This document shows, one piece after another, positions 24,407-33,194 of a stretch of 64,000 nucleotides of DNA. Position 1 is the first letter of the stretch, and each line of letters opens with the position of its first letter. The DNA comes from UBA5793 sp040255465 (GTDB lineage: Bacteria > Planctomycetota > Phycisphaerae > Phycisphaerales > UBA5793), in NCBI GenBank assembly GCA_040255465.1, contig JBDZVA010000002.1, positions 434,001 to 498,000 on the forward strand. Direction: 5' to 3'. A program made the position numbers and the translations under genes. The notes beneath the pieces are model-generated. The model searched no databases and was not told where the DNA came from. It saw only the letters and a list, made by a program, of their open reading frames with translations.

Positions 24407-25405
24407 ATGACAAAGTCAACGACGAAGTTTTTCCTTGGTGCAGCAGCGGCAACTCTCGCCGTGACCGGTGCGGTCAACGCTCAGATCGCCTCAGTTGCTC
24501 CGTCCGCCAACGGAAACAACGGCATCATCGCTCAGGATGAGTACATGTGGGACGACGCCACCACCGAGAACCTCCTCGGCTGGACCGCCGGCGGCACCAT
24601 GGCGTGGATTCAGTGGTTCGACGCCGCGGGCGGCAGCGACACCATCAGCGAAATCCGCATCATCAACGGTTCCGCGCTGTATCCGGGTTACGGTAACGGC
24701 AACGGTTCCCCCGTTTCGGTCGGCATCTGGTCCGATCCCAACGGCGACGGCGAGCCCAGCGATTCGGTCCTTCTGGCCCGCGTCGACACCACCGTGCAGA
24801 ACATCGACACCGACACCTACCAGACCGTCGCGATCACTCCGACGGCCGTCACGGGTCGCTTCTTCATCGGGGCGTGGATTGAGCACGGCCCCGGCCAGTT
24901 CGTGGCTCCCATGGACCAGAGCTCGGGCAACATCATCGCCGGTCGCGCCTATGTCTTCGGCAACTACGTCGGCTACGGCGGATCGTTCAATCCGGACAAC
25001 CCCGGCGATACGCTCAACAACATCATCTATGAAATGACCAGCATCGGTTTCCCGACGAACTTCTGCGTTCGCGCCAGCAGCGGCGGCGGCGGCGGCTACA
25101 GCCTCACCGTCGGCGGCAACTGCCCCGGTACGGTCAACGTCCGTTGGGCCGGCGCTCAGCCCAACAAGCAGCAGGCGATCGTCTTCGCGGCTAACACGGG
25201 CAGCTACGTTGTCCCCAGCGGCCCCTGCCAGGGCACGCAGCTCGGTCTCGGTACCCGTAACCTCCGCGTCGTCAACACCGTCGGCACGGGCAACGGCGCC
25301 GGTCAGGTCAACGGCAACGCCAGCAGCGGCGCTTGCGGCGGCTACCTCCAGCTCGTCACCATCGCCAGCCCCTGCGAGACCAGCAACGTGGACCAGCTCC
25401 CGTAA
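24407..25405 (+). CDS. Secreted protein with shared four-cysteine C-terminal domain (copy C)
   Basis: The 332-residue protein has a signal peptide (F-L-G-A-A-A-A-T-L-A-V-T-G-A-V-N-A-Q). Residues about 25-220 are a beta-rich domain (E-Y-M-W-D-D-A-T-T-E-N, V-S-V-G-I-W-S-D-P-N-G-D-G, F-F-I-G-A-W-I-E-H-G-P-G). A G-G-G-G-G linker leads to the shared domain (residues about 231-332). It keeps all four core cysteines (C-P-G, G-P-C-Q-G, G-A-C-G-G, S-P-C-E-T) and ends D-Q-L-P. It is more diverged than copies A and B. A purine-rich GGAGAAAAGAAGAA precedes the ATG. Three hairpins follow the stop, the last a strong terminator. Confidence 0.78.
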   Translation: MTKSTTKFFLGAAAATLAVTGAVNAQIASVAPSANGNNGIIAQDEYMWDDATTENLLGWTAGGTMAWIQWFDAAGGSDTISEIRIINGSALYPGYGNGNGSPVSVGIWSDPNGDGEPSDSVLLARVDTTVQNIDTDTYQTVAITPTAVTGRFFIGAWIEHGPGQFVAPMDQSSGNIIAGRAYVFGNYVGYGGSFNPDNPGDTLNNIIYEMTSIGFPTNFCVRASSGGGGGYSLTVGGNCPGTVNVRWAGAQPNKQQAIVFAANTGSYVVPSGPCQGTQLGLGTRNLRVVNTVGTGNGAGQVNGNASSGACGGYLQLVTIASPCETSNVDQLP

Positions 25406-25734
25406 TCTGGTTCTCTCAGAGAATCTGACGGATCTCACCTGAGATCACCTGCCTCACCCCCGAAAGGGGGTGAGGTTCTTTTTTCGCTCCCCGCGGCTCT
25501 GATCCAGGGAACGTTTTGCGAAAACGACTACTTCTCATTGTCCAATGTGCTGGCGCATCGCGAGGATAGTGGTGAAGCCGGAACTCGCAAGGCGGACTCA
25601 CACGCTCTTCTTCGCCAACTCAGTCAGGAGTGATCCTCCTGTCCCGATTGTCCTGACGGTGTTCGCAGGATCGGATGGCGCTTCGTGGTCTCGCCGGCTC
25701 GCAGCAACCTCGGATCGAGGAAAAGGAGTTTGGA
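25406..25734. other. Intergenic region between copies C and D
   Basis: The first 80 bp hold the 3' UTR of copy C: palindromes TTCTCTCAGAGAA (25411-25423) and GATCTCACCTGAGATC (25431-25446), then the terminator. Further on is a small hairpin CGTTTT-GCG-AAAACG (25512-25526). The remaining stretch is the upstream region of copy D; I see no clear promoter boxes and no gene. Confidence 0.6.
25452..25484 (+). terminator. Rho-independent terminator of copy C
   Basis: CCTCACCCCC and GGGGGTGAGG form a perfect 10-bp stem closed by a GAAA tetraloop, followed by TTCTTTTTT. The stem is base-for-base the same as in the terminator of copy B at 22281-22310. Confidence 0.93.
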
Positions 25735-26124
25735 ATGAAGTACTCATGGATTATCGCCGCACTGATCGCCCTTCTGGGAAGCACCTCCGCCTTCGGACAG
25801 TGCAGCGACTACCAATTGTCCATTACCGGAACCTGTCCCGGAAGCGTCACGGTGTTCTGGGGCGGCGCGCCGCCGAGCAGCACGCAGGGGTTGATCATCG
25901 GCAACACCATCGGCTCGTTCACGATCCCGCCCGGCCCCTGTGCCGGCACCGTGATCTGCGTGCAGGGCGCCGTTTCGCTGATCACACCGACCTTTGGCAC
26001 CGGCCCGGCCGGCGTCGGCTCGGTGAGTGGCTCCGTCTCGTCTGGCGCCTGCGGACGATACCTCGTGGCGGTGACCAACTTTGGCTCGCCGTGCAAGGTC
26101 AGCAATCCCGTTCAGATCCCATAG
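25735..26124 (+). CDS. Stand-alone secreted four-cysteine domain (copy D)
   Basis: This 129-residue protein is just a signal peptide (I-I-A-A-L-I-A-L-L-G-S-T-S-A-F-G-Q) plus one diverged copy of the domain that ends the three neighbouring proteins. It keeps C-P-G, F-W-G-G-A-P-P, T-I-G-S-F-T-I-P, G-P-C-A-G-T, G-A-C-G, S-P-C and a terminal V-Q-I-P. It lacks the G-T-Q-L-G-L-G-T-R-N core. It shows that the domain can fold and be exported alone. AAGGAG stands 6 nt before ATG 25735; the longer open frame to 25675 has no signal peptide at its start. A strong hairpin follows at 26167-26199. Confidence 0.75.
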   Translation: MKYSWIIAALIALLGSTSAFGQCSDYQLSITGTCPGSVTVFWGGAPPSSTQGLIIGNTIGSFTIPPGPCAGTVICVQGAVSLITPTFGTGPAGVGSVSGSVSSGACGRYLVAVTNFGSPCKVSNPVQIP

Positions 26125-26166
26125 CCACCCATCCACCCGCCTGTGCATTCGGGCGCTATCCAACGC

Positions 26167-26199
26167 TGGCCTCACTCTTGCACTCCAAGAGTGGGGCCA
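26167..26199. terminator. Hairpin terminator between convergent genes
   Basis: TGGCCTCACTCTTG and CAAGAGTGGGGCCA pair over 14 positions (one G-U) around a five-base loop, followed by GTTT. It lies between copy D and the convergent PVC cytochrome gene and can serve both directions. Confidence 0.7.
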
Positions 26200-26233
26200 G
26201 TTTCCATTGGCGGAGCGCCATGACCGGGCCATC

Positions 26234-29200
26234 TTAGTTGGATTGAAGCGTGGTCAGGAATTCGACAAGATCGCGGATCTGACGATGCGTGAGATGCGGC
26301 CCGACCGGGATCATTGCCGAGGGCGGCGTGAACCCATCAGCCAACACGGCGTTGGGGTCAAGCAGGGACTGAACGATCTGTTCGCGCGACAGCCGCGAGC
26401 CGACCGTCGCGAGATCGGGGCCCGCCTCCCCGCCTGCTCCGTCGATGGCATGACACCGCATGCACGAAACCGCGGAACTGCCGGTGAATACGGCGCGGCC
26501 AGCTTCGGCGTCGCCTCCCACAAGCAGGGACTGTGCGGCGAGCGACGAGAGATCGACGTTTGGCGCTGCGCCGAGATCGGGGACGCGGTACTTTCGAAGC
26601 TCGATCGCGGGCGACGACTCCACCGCCTGGATCGTCTCGAGATACAGCTCGTGTGGAAGCTGTCCCGCCTGCAGGCGCCTCGCGAGGCCGGCGATTGCGT
26701 CGACCGCCTCGGGGGCGTCCATACCCGCCAGACCGCGGATCGCCGCCTGCTGTTCGATGATGGTGGAGCCGTCGAGCGCCGCAATGAACTCGCGTCGGGC
26801 GCGATCCGGATCAATGCGTGCAATGACATCGCGGGCCAGGGCGCGGAGCGCGGGTCGATCGGAGCTCAGAGCAGCGGCGAGCGCGGTGTCAAAAGTTCCA
26901 TCGCGATCGCGACTCAATTGGAGCAGGGCCTGGCCGCGGTCCTGATCGGGCAGTGTCGGGTCGAGCACGGCCTTGAGATTGGCTCCGTTGTCCAACTGGA
27001 TGGTGTACTGCGCCGCAAGTTTGCGGCCGGCGCTGGCGACCGGGGCGGTCGCGTGCGCAATGAGCCCCGGCAGTTTGCGCTCCAGCACGGGCACGATAGA
27101 TGCCGGATCGCGCTTCGATTGATCGACCGGTCGGAAGAATCCATTCACTCGATCGCGCGGCGAGGGATCGGTCCAGTCCGCCAGCGCGCCCATGGCTTCG
27201 AGGCGCATTGAAAGAGGAACGCTCGGATCACGCGCCAGGTCGGCGAGAACGGCGGCATTGCGCGCCCGCCCGAGCCGCAGGTTGGCGTTGATGGCTCGGC
27301 GCAGGAGTGGTTCATTCCCTTTCACCTGTACGCCGGCGCCGATCGGCCGTTCGATCTTCCCATCCGGCAAGATCCAGCCGACGGCGACATGGTCGCCACC
27401 CGAGCCCTCATAGTGGCGGATTTCGATCCGGTAGCTTCGACCCGCTTCAAGGTGAATCGGTTCAGAAGTCTGGGAGGGCTGTGCGTCCCATTGATTTTCA
27501 CTCACCCAGCCGTCGATGAACGCAATTCGGCGCAAGTGAGCAGGGCTCTCATCGGTGCTCAGAGCCAGGACCGAGTCATCGTCACTGGCGATCTGGAAGC
27601 AGTAGTCGCCCGTCTGCGGCGCGACGATGGTTCCGGTGATGCGAGTGATGAAGTCTTCGGCAAAGTTCACCTTGCCGGCGAGTACGTCGGTTTCGTCTGT
27701 TTCATCGGCAGGGATGACGCCGACTAAGTCTAGCCTTTCCAGTGCATCCCTCACGCGGCCTGCGCCGGGAGTCAGCAGGCGCTTTGATGCGTTCCGGTAC
27801 CATGTGCGGGTGAAGTGGTGCGGCGAGTGCGCCGCTTCATCCAGATCGAGCATCTCGGCCGACGCGGGCTTGAGCATCGCCGCGAGGGCCGGAGTTGCGG
27901 CGTCAATTTGCAGATCGTTGATGGCGCGGGCGGCCTCGGTGACGAGGCGTTCATCCTTGTCAGCGAGGAAGTCGGCGATTCGCGGGTCTTCCGCGCGGCG
28001 CAGCACGAGCAGGGCGGCAAGCCGAATCGCCGGTGAGTCATCTGCCACATACTTGAGCACGGCATCGAGATCGTTCATCCAGTACAGCGCCATCACGCCC
28101 GCGTGTCGGAGGTACACATCGCGATTGTCGTTCGTCCAGATGAGCGTGATCAGATCATCGATCGCGTTTCTGTACTGCAGGTGCCCCAACGCCATGGCGG
28201 CAAAATACTTGACGCGCGGCGAGTCATCGAGCAGCGCCTGTTGAAGCGATTCAGCGGCGGGGGCGAACTTCACATCGCCTATGGTCCTGGCCAATTGCGC
28301 CCGAACCTCTGGGTCGGCGTCGTCGAGCAGGTCGGCGATGCGGGCGATGGGGAAGTCTGGATCAGTTCGTGGCAGGTCGCATTGCCGCGCGATGATTCCC
28401 AGGCCCCAGATGGCGTGCAGTCGCGCCAGTTGGTTGGCGCTCTGATGCGCCAGGTCGCACAGCAGATCGGCTGCAGGCAGACCGCGATCAGCCAGCGCGA
28501 ACTCGGCTCGGAGTCGAACGCGCATGTCGGCATGTTCGAGCAGACGGCCCAGTTCGGCGTCACTCCGGTGTTTGAAGCCTTCGCGAAAGATCTTCTCGAC
28601 TTCGCTGACCCGAGAGTCGGCCCGCGTCTGCGGATTCCAAACGGTGTAGATGCGACCTTCGCCATTGCCGGTCCAGCCGGCCCCCCAGTCGCTGATGTAC
28701 ATCTTGCCGTCGAAGCCGAAGTCAACATCCGTCGCGAGTACGTGCGAGACAAAGGTGTGCTGATCGACCATCCTGAACCCCGCGCCATCGGGTTGCACGC
28801 CAAAAGAGACGATCTGGCTGCTGTCATTGCCGCCGCGGAAGTCGCAGAGAAAGAAGTGGCCTTCATAGCGATTGGGCAAGCCGACGCCGGGGTAGTAGAC
28901 GAACCCGGATGGCCCGCTGGTCACGTGCGCGACGGGAGGCAGTGTCCACGCCGGTTGTCCTTCGTGTGGCATCTCCCAGATGCCTTCCTGGCTCCATGGG
29001 CCGCGCAGGTTGGCGCCCTCAAGCGTCTGGTAGCTCATGTTCCAGCCGGTTTCGCCACCCTCGACGATGTAGACGAGCCGAGCCCGGTCGCCGGCGTCGG
29101 AGTTATTGTCGCCGGTGAAGAGATTGCCGTATTTGTCGAATGCGAGTTCCTGCGGATTGCGCAGCCCGTGGTGCACGACTTCAAGGTCGGTGCCGTCGGG

Positions 29201-29989
29201 ATTGCAACGGAACACGGCTCCGGCGCCGGGACTGTGCAGCACTTCACCATCGGGCAGCGTGAGGTGATACCCCCGATCGCCAATGGACCAGTAGAGCTTG
29301 CCATCGGGACCCCAGATCAGGCCGTGCATGTCGTGGCCGCGCAGAGTGACGCGCACGCCGAACCCAGTCTGCAGGACGGTCTTGAAATCAGCCTTGAAAT
29401 CACCATCGCGGTCTCGCAGCAGCCAGAGGTTGGGAATGTTGGTGAGATAGACATCTCCGTCGCGTGCGATCAGGCCGGCAGCAGTTCCATCGAGCGGTTT
29501 GTTGAATCCGTCGGCAAAGATGTAAGACGCATCGGCATGGCCGTCGCCGGTCTGGTCAACCAGCATGCGCACGCGGTCTTCATGCTCGGTGTAGTAGGCC
29601 ATGCCATTGGGCCGCTTGAACGCCCATTTCTTGTACATGGCCAGCCGATCCTGCACCGTCTGGGAGGCGATGTCATCCATCAGCCAGTAGGGCTGGCTGC
29701 GATTGTCTTCGATGCCCAGTTCCTGCCGGAACGACTCGGCGACGAAGATCCGACCCTGCTCGTCGATGCAGAACGCCACCGGATCCATGACCAGCGGTTC
29801 GGCGGCCCAGAGAGCGGACTCGAAACCGTCGGGAATCGCCATGGCATGCAGCGCGCGAAGCGGAGCCGGGAGTTCTGAATCTGTCGTGGACGGTGAAGAG
29901 TCGATCGCCTGCCGCCAGCCCAATGAGGTTGATGTGGTCGCGCCGAGCGCGACAAGCGCGTACAGAATCAGGTGTTGAGAGTGGTTCAT
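26234..29989 (-). CDS. PVC-type membrane-bound dehydrogenase: propeller, HEAT, PA14 and cytochrome c
   Basis: The 1251-residue exported protein has a signal-like N-terminus (L-I-L-Y-A-L-V-A-L-G-A-T). Next is a beta-propeller dehydrogenase-like region (about 50-440; G-H-D-M-H-G-L-I-W-G-P-D-G-K-L-Y and L-A-F-D-K-Y-G-N-L-F-T-G-D). HEAT-like repeats follow (about 460-700), then a PA14 domain (about 770-890; G-D-Y-C-F-Q-I-A-S-D-D-D-S). More alpha repeats lead to a C-terminal haem c site C-M-R-C-H at about 1176 with a later S-A-M-I-P as possible axial Met. The architecture is typical of planctomycetes and verrucomicrobia and suggests periplasmic oxidation of a sugar-like substrate; the substrate is unknown. 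Confidence 0.9.
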   Translation of the reverse strand: MNHSQHLILYALVALGATTSTSLGWRQAIDSSPSTTDSELPAPLRALHAMAIPDGFESALWAAEPLVMDPVAFCIDEQGRIFVAESFRQELGIEDNRSQPYWLMDDIASQTVQDRLAMYKKWAFKRPNGMAYYTEHEDRVRMLVDQTGDGHADASYIFADGFNKPLDGTAAGLIARDGDVYLTNIPNLWLLRDRDGDFKADFKTVLQTGFGVRVTLRGHDMHGLIWGPDGKLYWSIGDRGYHLTLPDGEVLHSPGAGAVFRCNPDGTDLEVVHHGLRNPQELAFDKYGNLFTGDNNSDAGDRARLVYIVEGGETGWNMSYQTLEGANLRGPWSQEGIWEMPHEGQPAWTLPPVAHVTSGPSGFVYYPGVGLPNRYEGHFFLCDFRGGNDSSQIVSFGVQPDGAGFRMVDQHTFVSHVLATDVDFGFDGKMYISDWGAGWTGNGEGRIYTVWNPQTRADSRVSEVEKIFREGFKHRSDAELGRLLEHADMRVRLRAEFALADRGLPAADLLCDLAHQSANQLARLHAIWGLGIIARQCDLPRTDPDFPIARIADLLDDADPEVRAQLARTIGDVKFAPAAESLQQALLDDSPRVKYFAAMALGHLQYRNAIDDLITLIWTNDNRDVYLRHAGVMALYWMNDLDAVLKYVADDSPAIRLAALLVLRRAEDPRIADFLADKDERLVTEAARAINDLQIDAATPALAAMLKPASAEMLDLDEAAHSPHHFTRTWYRNASKRLLTPGAGRVRDALERLDLVGVIPADETDETDVLAGKVNFAEDFITRITGTIVAPQTGDYCFQIASDDDSVLALSTDESPAHLRRIAFIDGWVSENQWDAQPSQTSEPIHLEAGRSYRIEIRHYEGSGGDHVAVGWILPDGKIERPIGAGVQVKGNEPLLRRAINANLRLGRARNAAVLADLARDPSVPLSMRLEAMGALADWTDPSPRDRVNGFFRPVDQSKRDPASIVPVLERKLPGLIAHATAPVASAGRKLAAQYTIQLDNGANLKAVLDPTLPDQDRGQALLQLSRDRDGTFDTALAAALSSDRPALRALARDVIARIDPDRARREFIAALDGSTIIEQQAAIRGLAGMDAPEAVDAIAGLARRLQAGQLPHELYLETIQAVESSPAIELRKYRVPDLGAAPNVDLSSLAAQSLLVGGDAEAGRAVFTGSSAVSCMRCHAIDGAGGEAGPDLATVGSRLSREQIVQSLLDPNAVLADGFTPPSAMIPVGPHLTHRQIRDLVEFLTTLQSN

Positions 29990-30170
29990 AGCCCGGATTG
30001 TACCTGTTCGCGCGGCGGTGGTGCGCTAGTTTTATCACTGTTTGAGATCACGTTGTCCACATTGCCCGGAATCGTGCGGACTAGACTCGTCGTCAATCCT
30101 GAGAACAGGCACGCGGCGGGATCGGAGGAAATCGCGCAACTCCAACAGACACCAGAGCAGGAGACGCATT

Positions 30171-30917
30171 ATGGTCGGTCGTGTGGCGGCGATGAGTTAC
30201 GGCATCGTGGCGTATTTGGTTTTCTTCTTCACGTTTCTCTATGCGATTGGATTTGTCGGCAACTGGGTCGTGCCGAAGTCGATCGACTCTGGTGAGTCCG
30301 GACCACTGGCGATGTCGCTGATCATTAACGCGCTTCTGCTGAGCGTGTTTGTCGTTCAGCACACGATCATGGCTCGGCCGGCATTCAAGAGATGGATCAC
30401 GCAGTTCATCCCATCTGCGATCGAGCGCAGTACGTTTGTGCTGCTCGCGAGCCTCGCGCTGGCGCTTGTCTTCGCATTCTGGCGACCGGCCCCTTCGGTG
30501 CTGTATGACGTGAGCGCGACGTGGGCCAACTGGCCGCTCATCGCGCTGTCCCTGGCTGGCTGGGCCACCGTGCTTCTGTCGTCCTTCGTGATCAGCCACT
30601 TTGATCTCTTCGGCCTGAGGCAGGTGTACCTGTACTGGCGAGGACGAGCGTACCACTACCCGCCTTTTCGAATCGCCGGCGTTTACAAACTGGTGCGCCA
30701 TCCGCTGATGGTCGGCTTTATCATCGCGTTCTGGGCCACGCCGACGATGACCGTCGGCCATCTCTTTTTCGCGGTGATGACCACGGGCTACATCTTCATG
30801 GGCGTGTGGTTTGAAGAACGCGACCTGGTGAGCCACTTCGGCGAGAAGTACATCGCCTACCGGCGGCAGGTGCACGGCATTCTCCCCATTCCGAAGAAGG
30901 GCTCGCGATCGGAGTAA
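30171..30917 (+). CDS. mddA: Integral membrane methyltransferase, MddA/NnrU-like
   Basis: The 248-residue protein has about five or six membrane helices. Its C-terminal part is typical of the isoprenylcysteine-methyltransferase-like fold: G-V-Y-K-L-V-R-H-P-L-M-V-G-F, then W-F-E-E-R-D-L-V-S-H-F-G-E-K-Y and Y-R-R-Q-V. The arrangement fits NnrU-family proteins, including MddA, which methylates methanethiol to dimethyl sulfide. The MddA name is an inference; other NnrU proteins have other roles. CAGGAG stands ahead of ATG 30171. The gene starts a plus-strand run but is about 130 bp from the next operon. Confidence 0.6.
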   Translation: MVGRVAAMSYGIVAYLVFFFTFLYAIGFVGNWVVPKSIDSGESGPLAMSLIINALLLSVFVVQHTIMARPAFKRWITQFIPSAIERSTFVLLASLALALVFAFWRPAPSVLYDVSATWANWPLIALSLAGWATVLLSSFVISHFDLFGLRQVYLYWRGRAYHYPPFRIAGVYKLVRHPLMVGFIIAFWATPTMTVGHLFFAVMTTGYIFMGVWFEERDLVSHFGEKYIAYRRQVHGILPIPKKGSRSE

Positions 30918-31051
30918 CGCCGGGCCGGCGCGTGAAGGGAAATCACCGCGAAGTGTGAAACCGAGGCCGTCGGAACAAGAACAACCCTCTGGCGGATGCA
31001 TCGAGTTGGTACAATCGATCAGCCGACGCGAGCCGGCACATTTGAGGGTTC

Positions 31052-31456
31052 ATGCACGACAGCAACTTGATCTTCGCCTGGTTCTGGATTCTCACCGGTC
31101 TGGTTGCCGGCGCGATGCAGGGCATCGGCTTCCATCGCGACGACTGGATGGGGGGATACGACTCCTGGCGGCGACGGCTGACGCGTCTGGGCCACATTGC
31201 GTTTCTCGGCACTGCGATGATCAACCTCGCTTTCGCATTCACCCTCCGCATCTTCAATCTGGAAGGCCCGATGCTGCCGTGGGTAGGTTGGCTTCTAATA
31301 CTCGGCGCCGCCTCCATGCCCGTCGTGTGTTATCTTGCGGCGTGGCGCAAGTCCTTGCGCAATCTGTTCGTCGTTCCGGTTCTTTCGCTGATTGGCGGAG
31401 TCAGTCTGTTTGTGTTTGCGATCCTGAGCACTGATCTTCCCGGAGCGACGCCATGA
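31052..31456 (+). CDS. Four-helix membrane protein, first gene of a radical SAM operon
   Basis: The 134-residue protein has four predicted membrane helices (about 8-24, 43-65, 75-93 and 105-126). The short loops contain G-F-H-R-D-D-W-M-G-G-Y and an I-F-N-L-E-G-P motif. I recognise no family with confidence. Its stop overlaps the ATG of the radical SAM gene (ATGA), so it is translationally coupled to that enzyme and could help place it at the membrane. Confidence 0.65.
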   Translation: MHDSNLIFAWFWILTGLVAGAMQGIGFHRDDWMGGYDSWRRRLTRLGHIAFLGTAMINLAFAFTLRIFNLEGPMLPWVGWLLILGAASMPVVCYLAAWRKSLRNLFVVPVLSLIGGVSLFVFAILSTDLPGATP

Positions 31457-32784
31457 AGATCGGTCTGATCGCCATGAGCGGTGTGCGGGCGTGTGACGAG
31501 GAACTGCTGCGGCTCGGATTGACGCTGCCCGGGTTCGTCGAGCGGAGTAAGACCATTGCGTCGCTGCCCAGCCTCGGTCTGCTGACGCTCGCGGCCCTGA
31601 CGCCGCGCGGACATGAAATCGCCTACCGCGAGGTCGATGATGTCAACGCGCTCGGCCCTGATCTGGAGGCGTTTGATCTCGTGGCGATCTCGACCTTCAC
31701 CGCACAAGTTGACGAAGCGTACGGGTTAGCTGATCGATATCGCGCAATGGGAATTCCGGTCGTCATGGGTGGCCTGCACGTGACGACGCTTCCTGACGAA
31801 GCCGCCGCACACTGCGATGCCGTCATCGTCGGCGAAGGCGAGGTCTGCTGGCCGCAGGTGGTGCTCGACGCGGCGAGGGGACGCCTTCGACCCATCTACC
31901 ACAGTCGGCCGCGCGAGTTCGATCTGGCCGAAGCGCCCATGCCCGCGTTTGAGTTGCTTGACCTGGAAAAGTACAACCGCCTGACGGTGCAGACGTCGCG
32001 CGGCTGTCCGCTGCGCTGTTCGTTTTGCGCCAGTTCGATTCTGTTGACGCCGAAGTACAAGCAGAAGCCTGTGGAGAAGGTGTTGGCGGAGATCGATCGC
32101 GTCCGTGAACTCTGGTCGCGACCGTTCATCGAGTTCGCCGATGACAACAGTTTCATCAACCGCGCCTACTGGAAGCGACTGCTGCCCGAGCTGGCAACAC
32201 GGCAGGTGAAGTGGTTCACCGAATCCGACATCCGCATCGGCGAGGACGATGAACTGCTCGGCCTCATGCGCCGGGCCGGGTGCGCCGAGGTGCTCATCGG
32301 TCTGGAAAGCCCGATGGAGGATGGGTTGACGGGCCTGGAACTGCAAACCGATTGGAAGCACAAGCGATGGCCGCGCTACGAGCAAGCGGTGCGGAACATC
32401 CAGTCGCACGGCATCCGCGTCAACGGCTGCTTTATCGTCGGCCTCGACGGGCACACGCCGGAAATCTTTGACTCCATCTACCTGTTCGCGCAGCGGCTCA
32501 GTCTGTTCGACGTGCAGATCACGCTGCCTACGCCGTTTCCGGGTACAGCCCTCTACGAGCAACTGCGGCAGCAGGGACGCCTTTTTGAGGAGCGGCCGTG
32601 GCGCCAGTGCACTCTTTTTGATCTGACATTCGAGCCAACGCCGATGAGCGCTGCGGAACTCAGGGCGGGGTTTCACGAACTTGCCACCCGGCTCTACGGT
32701 GACGAGTTCACCCAACAGCGTCGAGCTGGGTTCCGGCGCCAGTACCGCGAATCAGCCCGACTTCGATCAAGGAGAGCGTCATGA
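31453..32784 (+). CDS. B12-binding-domain radical SAM enzyme
   Basis: The 443-residue protein starts with a cobalamin-binding-like Rossmann domain (about 1-150: M-G-G-L-H-V-T-T-L-P-D-E, C-D-A-V-I-V-G-E-G-E). The radical SAM core follows with cluster cysteines R-G-C-P-L-R-C-S-F-C at about 178-188, then E-F-A-D-D-N-S-F-I and G-L-E-S-P. This is the class of enzymes that modify lipids, pigments or natural products, including methylases and BchE-like cyclases; the substrate is not apparent. It overlaps both neighbours by ATGA and lies inside an operon of membrane proteins, so a lipid or membrane-bound substrate is plausible. Confidence 0.88.
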   Translation: MKIGLIAMSGVRACDEELLRLGLTLPGFVERSKTIASLPSLGLLTLAALTPRGHEIAYREVDDVNALGPDLEAFDLVAISTFTAQVDEAYGLADRYRAMGIPVVMGGLHVTTLPDEAAAHCDAVIVGEGEVCWPQVVLDAARGRLRPIYHSRPREFDLAEAPMPAFELLDLEKYNRLTVQTSRGCPLRCSFCASSILLTPKYKQKPVEKVLAEIDRVRELWSRPFIEFADDNSFINRAYWKRLLPELATRQVKWFTESDIRIGEDDELLGLMRRAGCAEVLIGLESPMEDGLTGLELQTDWKHKRWPRYEQAVRNIQSHGIRVNGCFIVGLDGHTPEIFDSIYLFAQRLSLFDVQITLPTPFPGTALYEQLRQQGRLFEERPWRQCTLFDLTFEPTPMSAAELRAGFHELATRLYGDEFTQQRRAGFRRQYRESARLRSRRAS

Positions 32785-33194
32785 AGAACATCATGGTGGT
32801 TCGTGGCCTTCTCGGTCTTATGGCCCTGTACGACGGGCTGCTTGGGATCGCTTTCCTGTTCGCCGGTCCGAAGCTGTTTGATGCGATGGAGGTCACGCCG
32901 CCCAACCACTGGGGCTATGTCCAGTTCAGCGCGGCTGTGTTGCTCATCTTCGCGCTGATGCTCCTCGCTGCGGCCAAACGGCCCGTTGTGAATCGCGGCC
33001 TGCTGCCGTACTGCTTCCTGCTCAAGATCGCCTACAGCGGCGTGGTGTTCTACCACTGGTTTCTGGGCGACGGTTTGCCGGGGATCTGGAAGCCCTTCGC
33101 CATCGCCGACCTCGCCATGGCGGGGGTCCTCGCGTGGATGTACCTCGCCATCCGCCGCCTCGCCGCCCAGGCCCGTCTCGGACAGAGCTCATGA
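32781..33194 (+). CDS. Four-helix membrane protein in the radical SAM operon
   Basis: The 137-residue protein has four hydrophobic segments (about 7-28, 44-64, 75-95 and 103-123), with P-P-N-H-W-G-Y-V-Q between helices one and two. The overall look is of a DoxX-like or small permease-like fold, but I cannot name the family. It is coupled to the radical SAM gene upstream and the next gene downstream by ATGA overlaps. Confidence 0.65.
   Translation: MKNIMVVRGLLGLMALYDGLLGIAFLFAGPKLFDAMEVTPPNHWGYVQFSAAVLLIFALMLLAAAKRPVVNRGLLPYCFLLKIAYSGVVFYHWFLGDGLPGIWKPFAIADLAMAGVLAWMYLAIRRLAAQARLGQSS

Noticed and set aside
28103..29878. A 591-residue ORF antisense to the PVC cytochrome gene
   Set aside because: It overlaps a clearly coding gene completely and has no recognisable motifs; long antisense frames are common in GC-rich genes.
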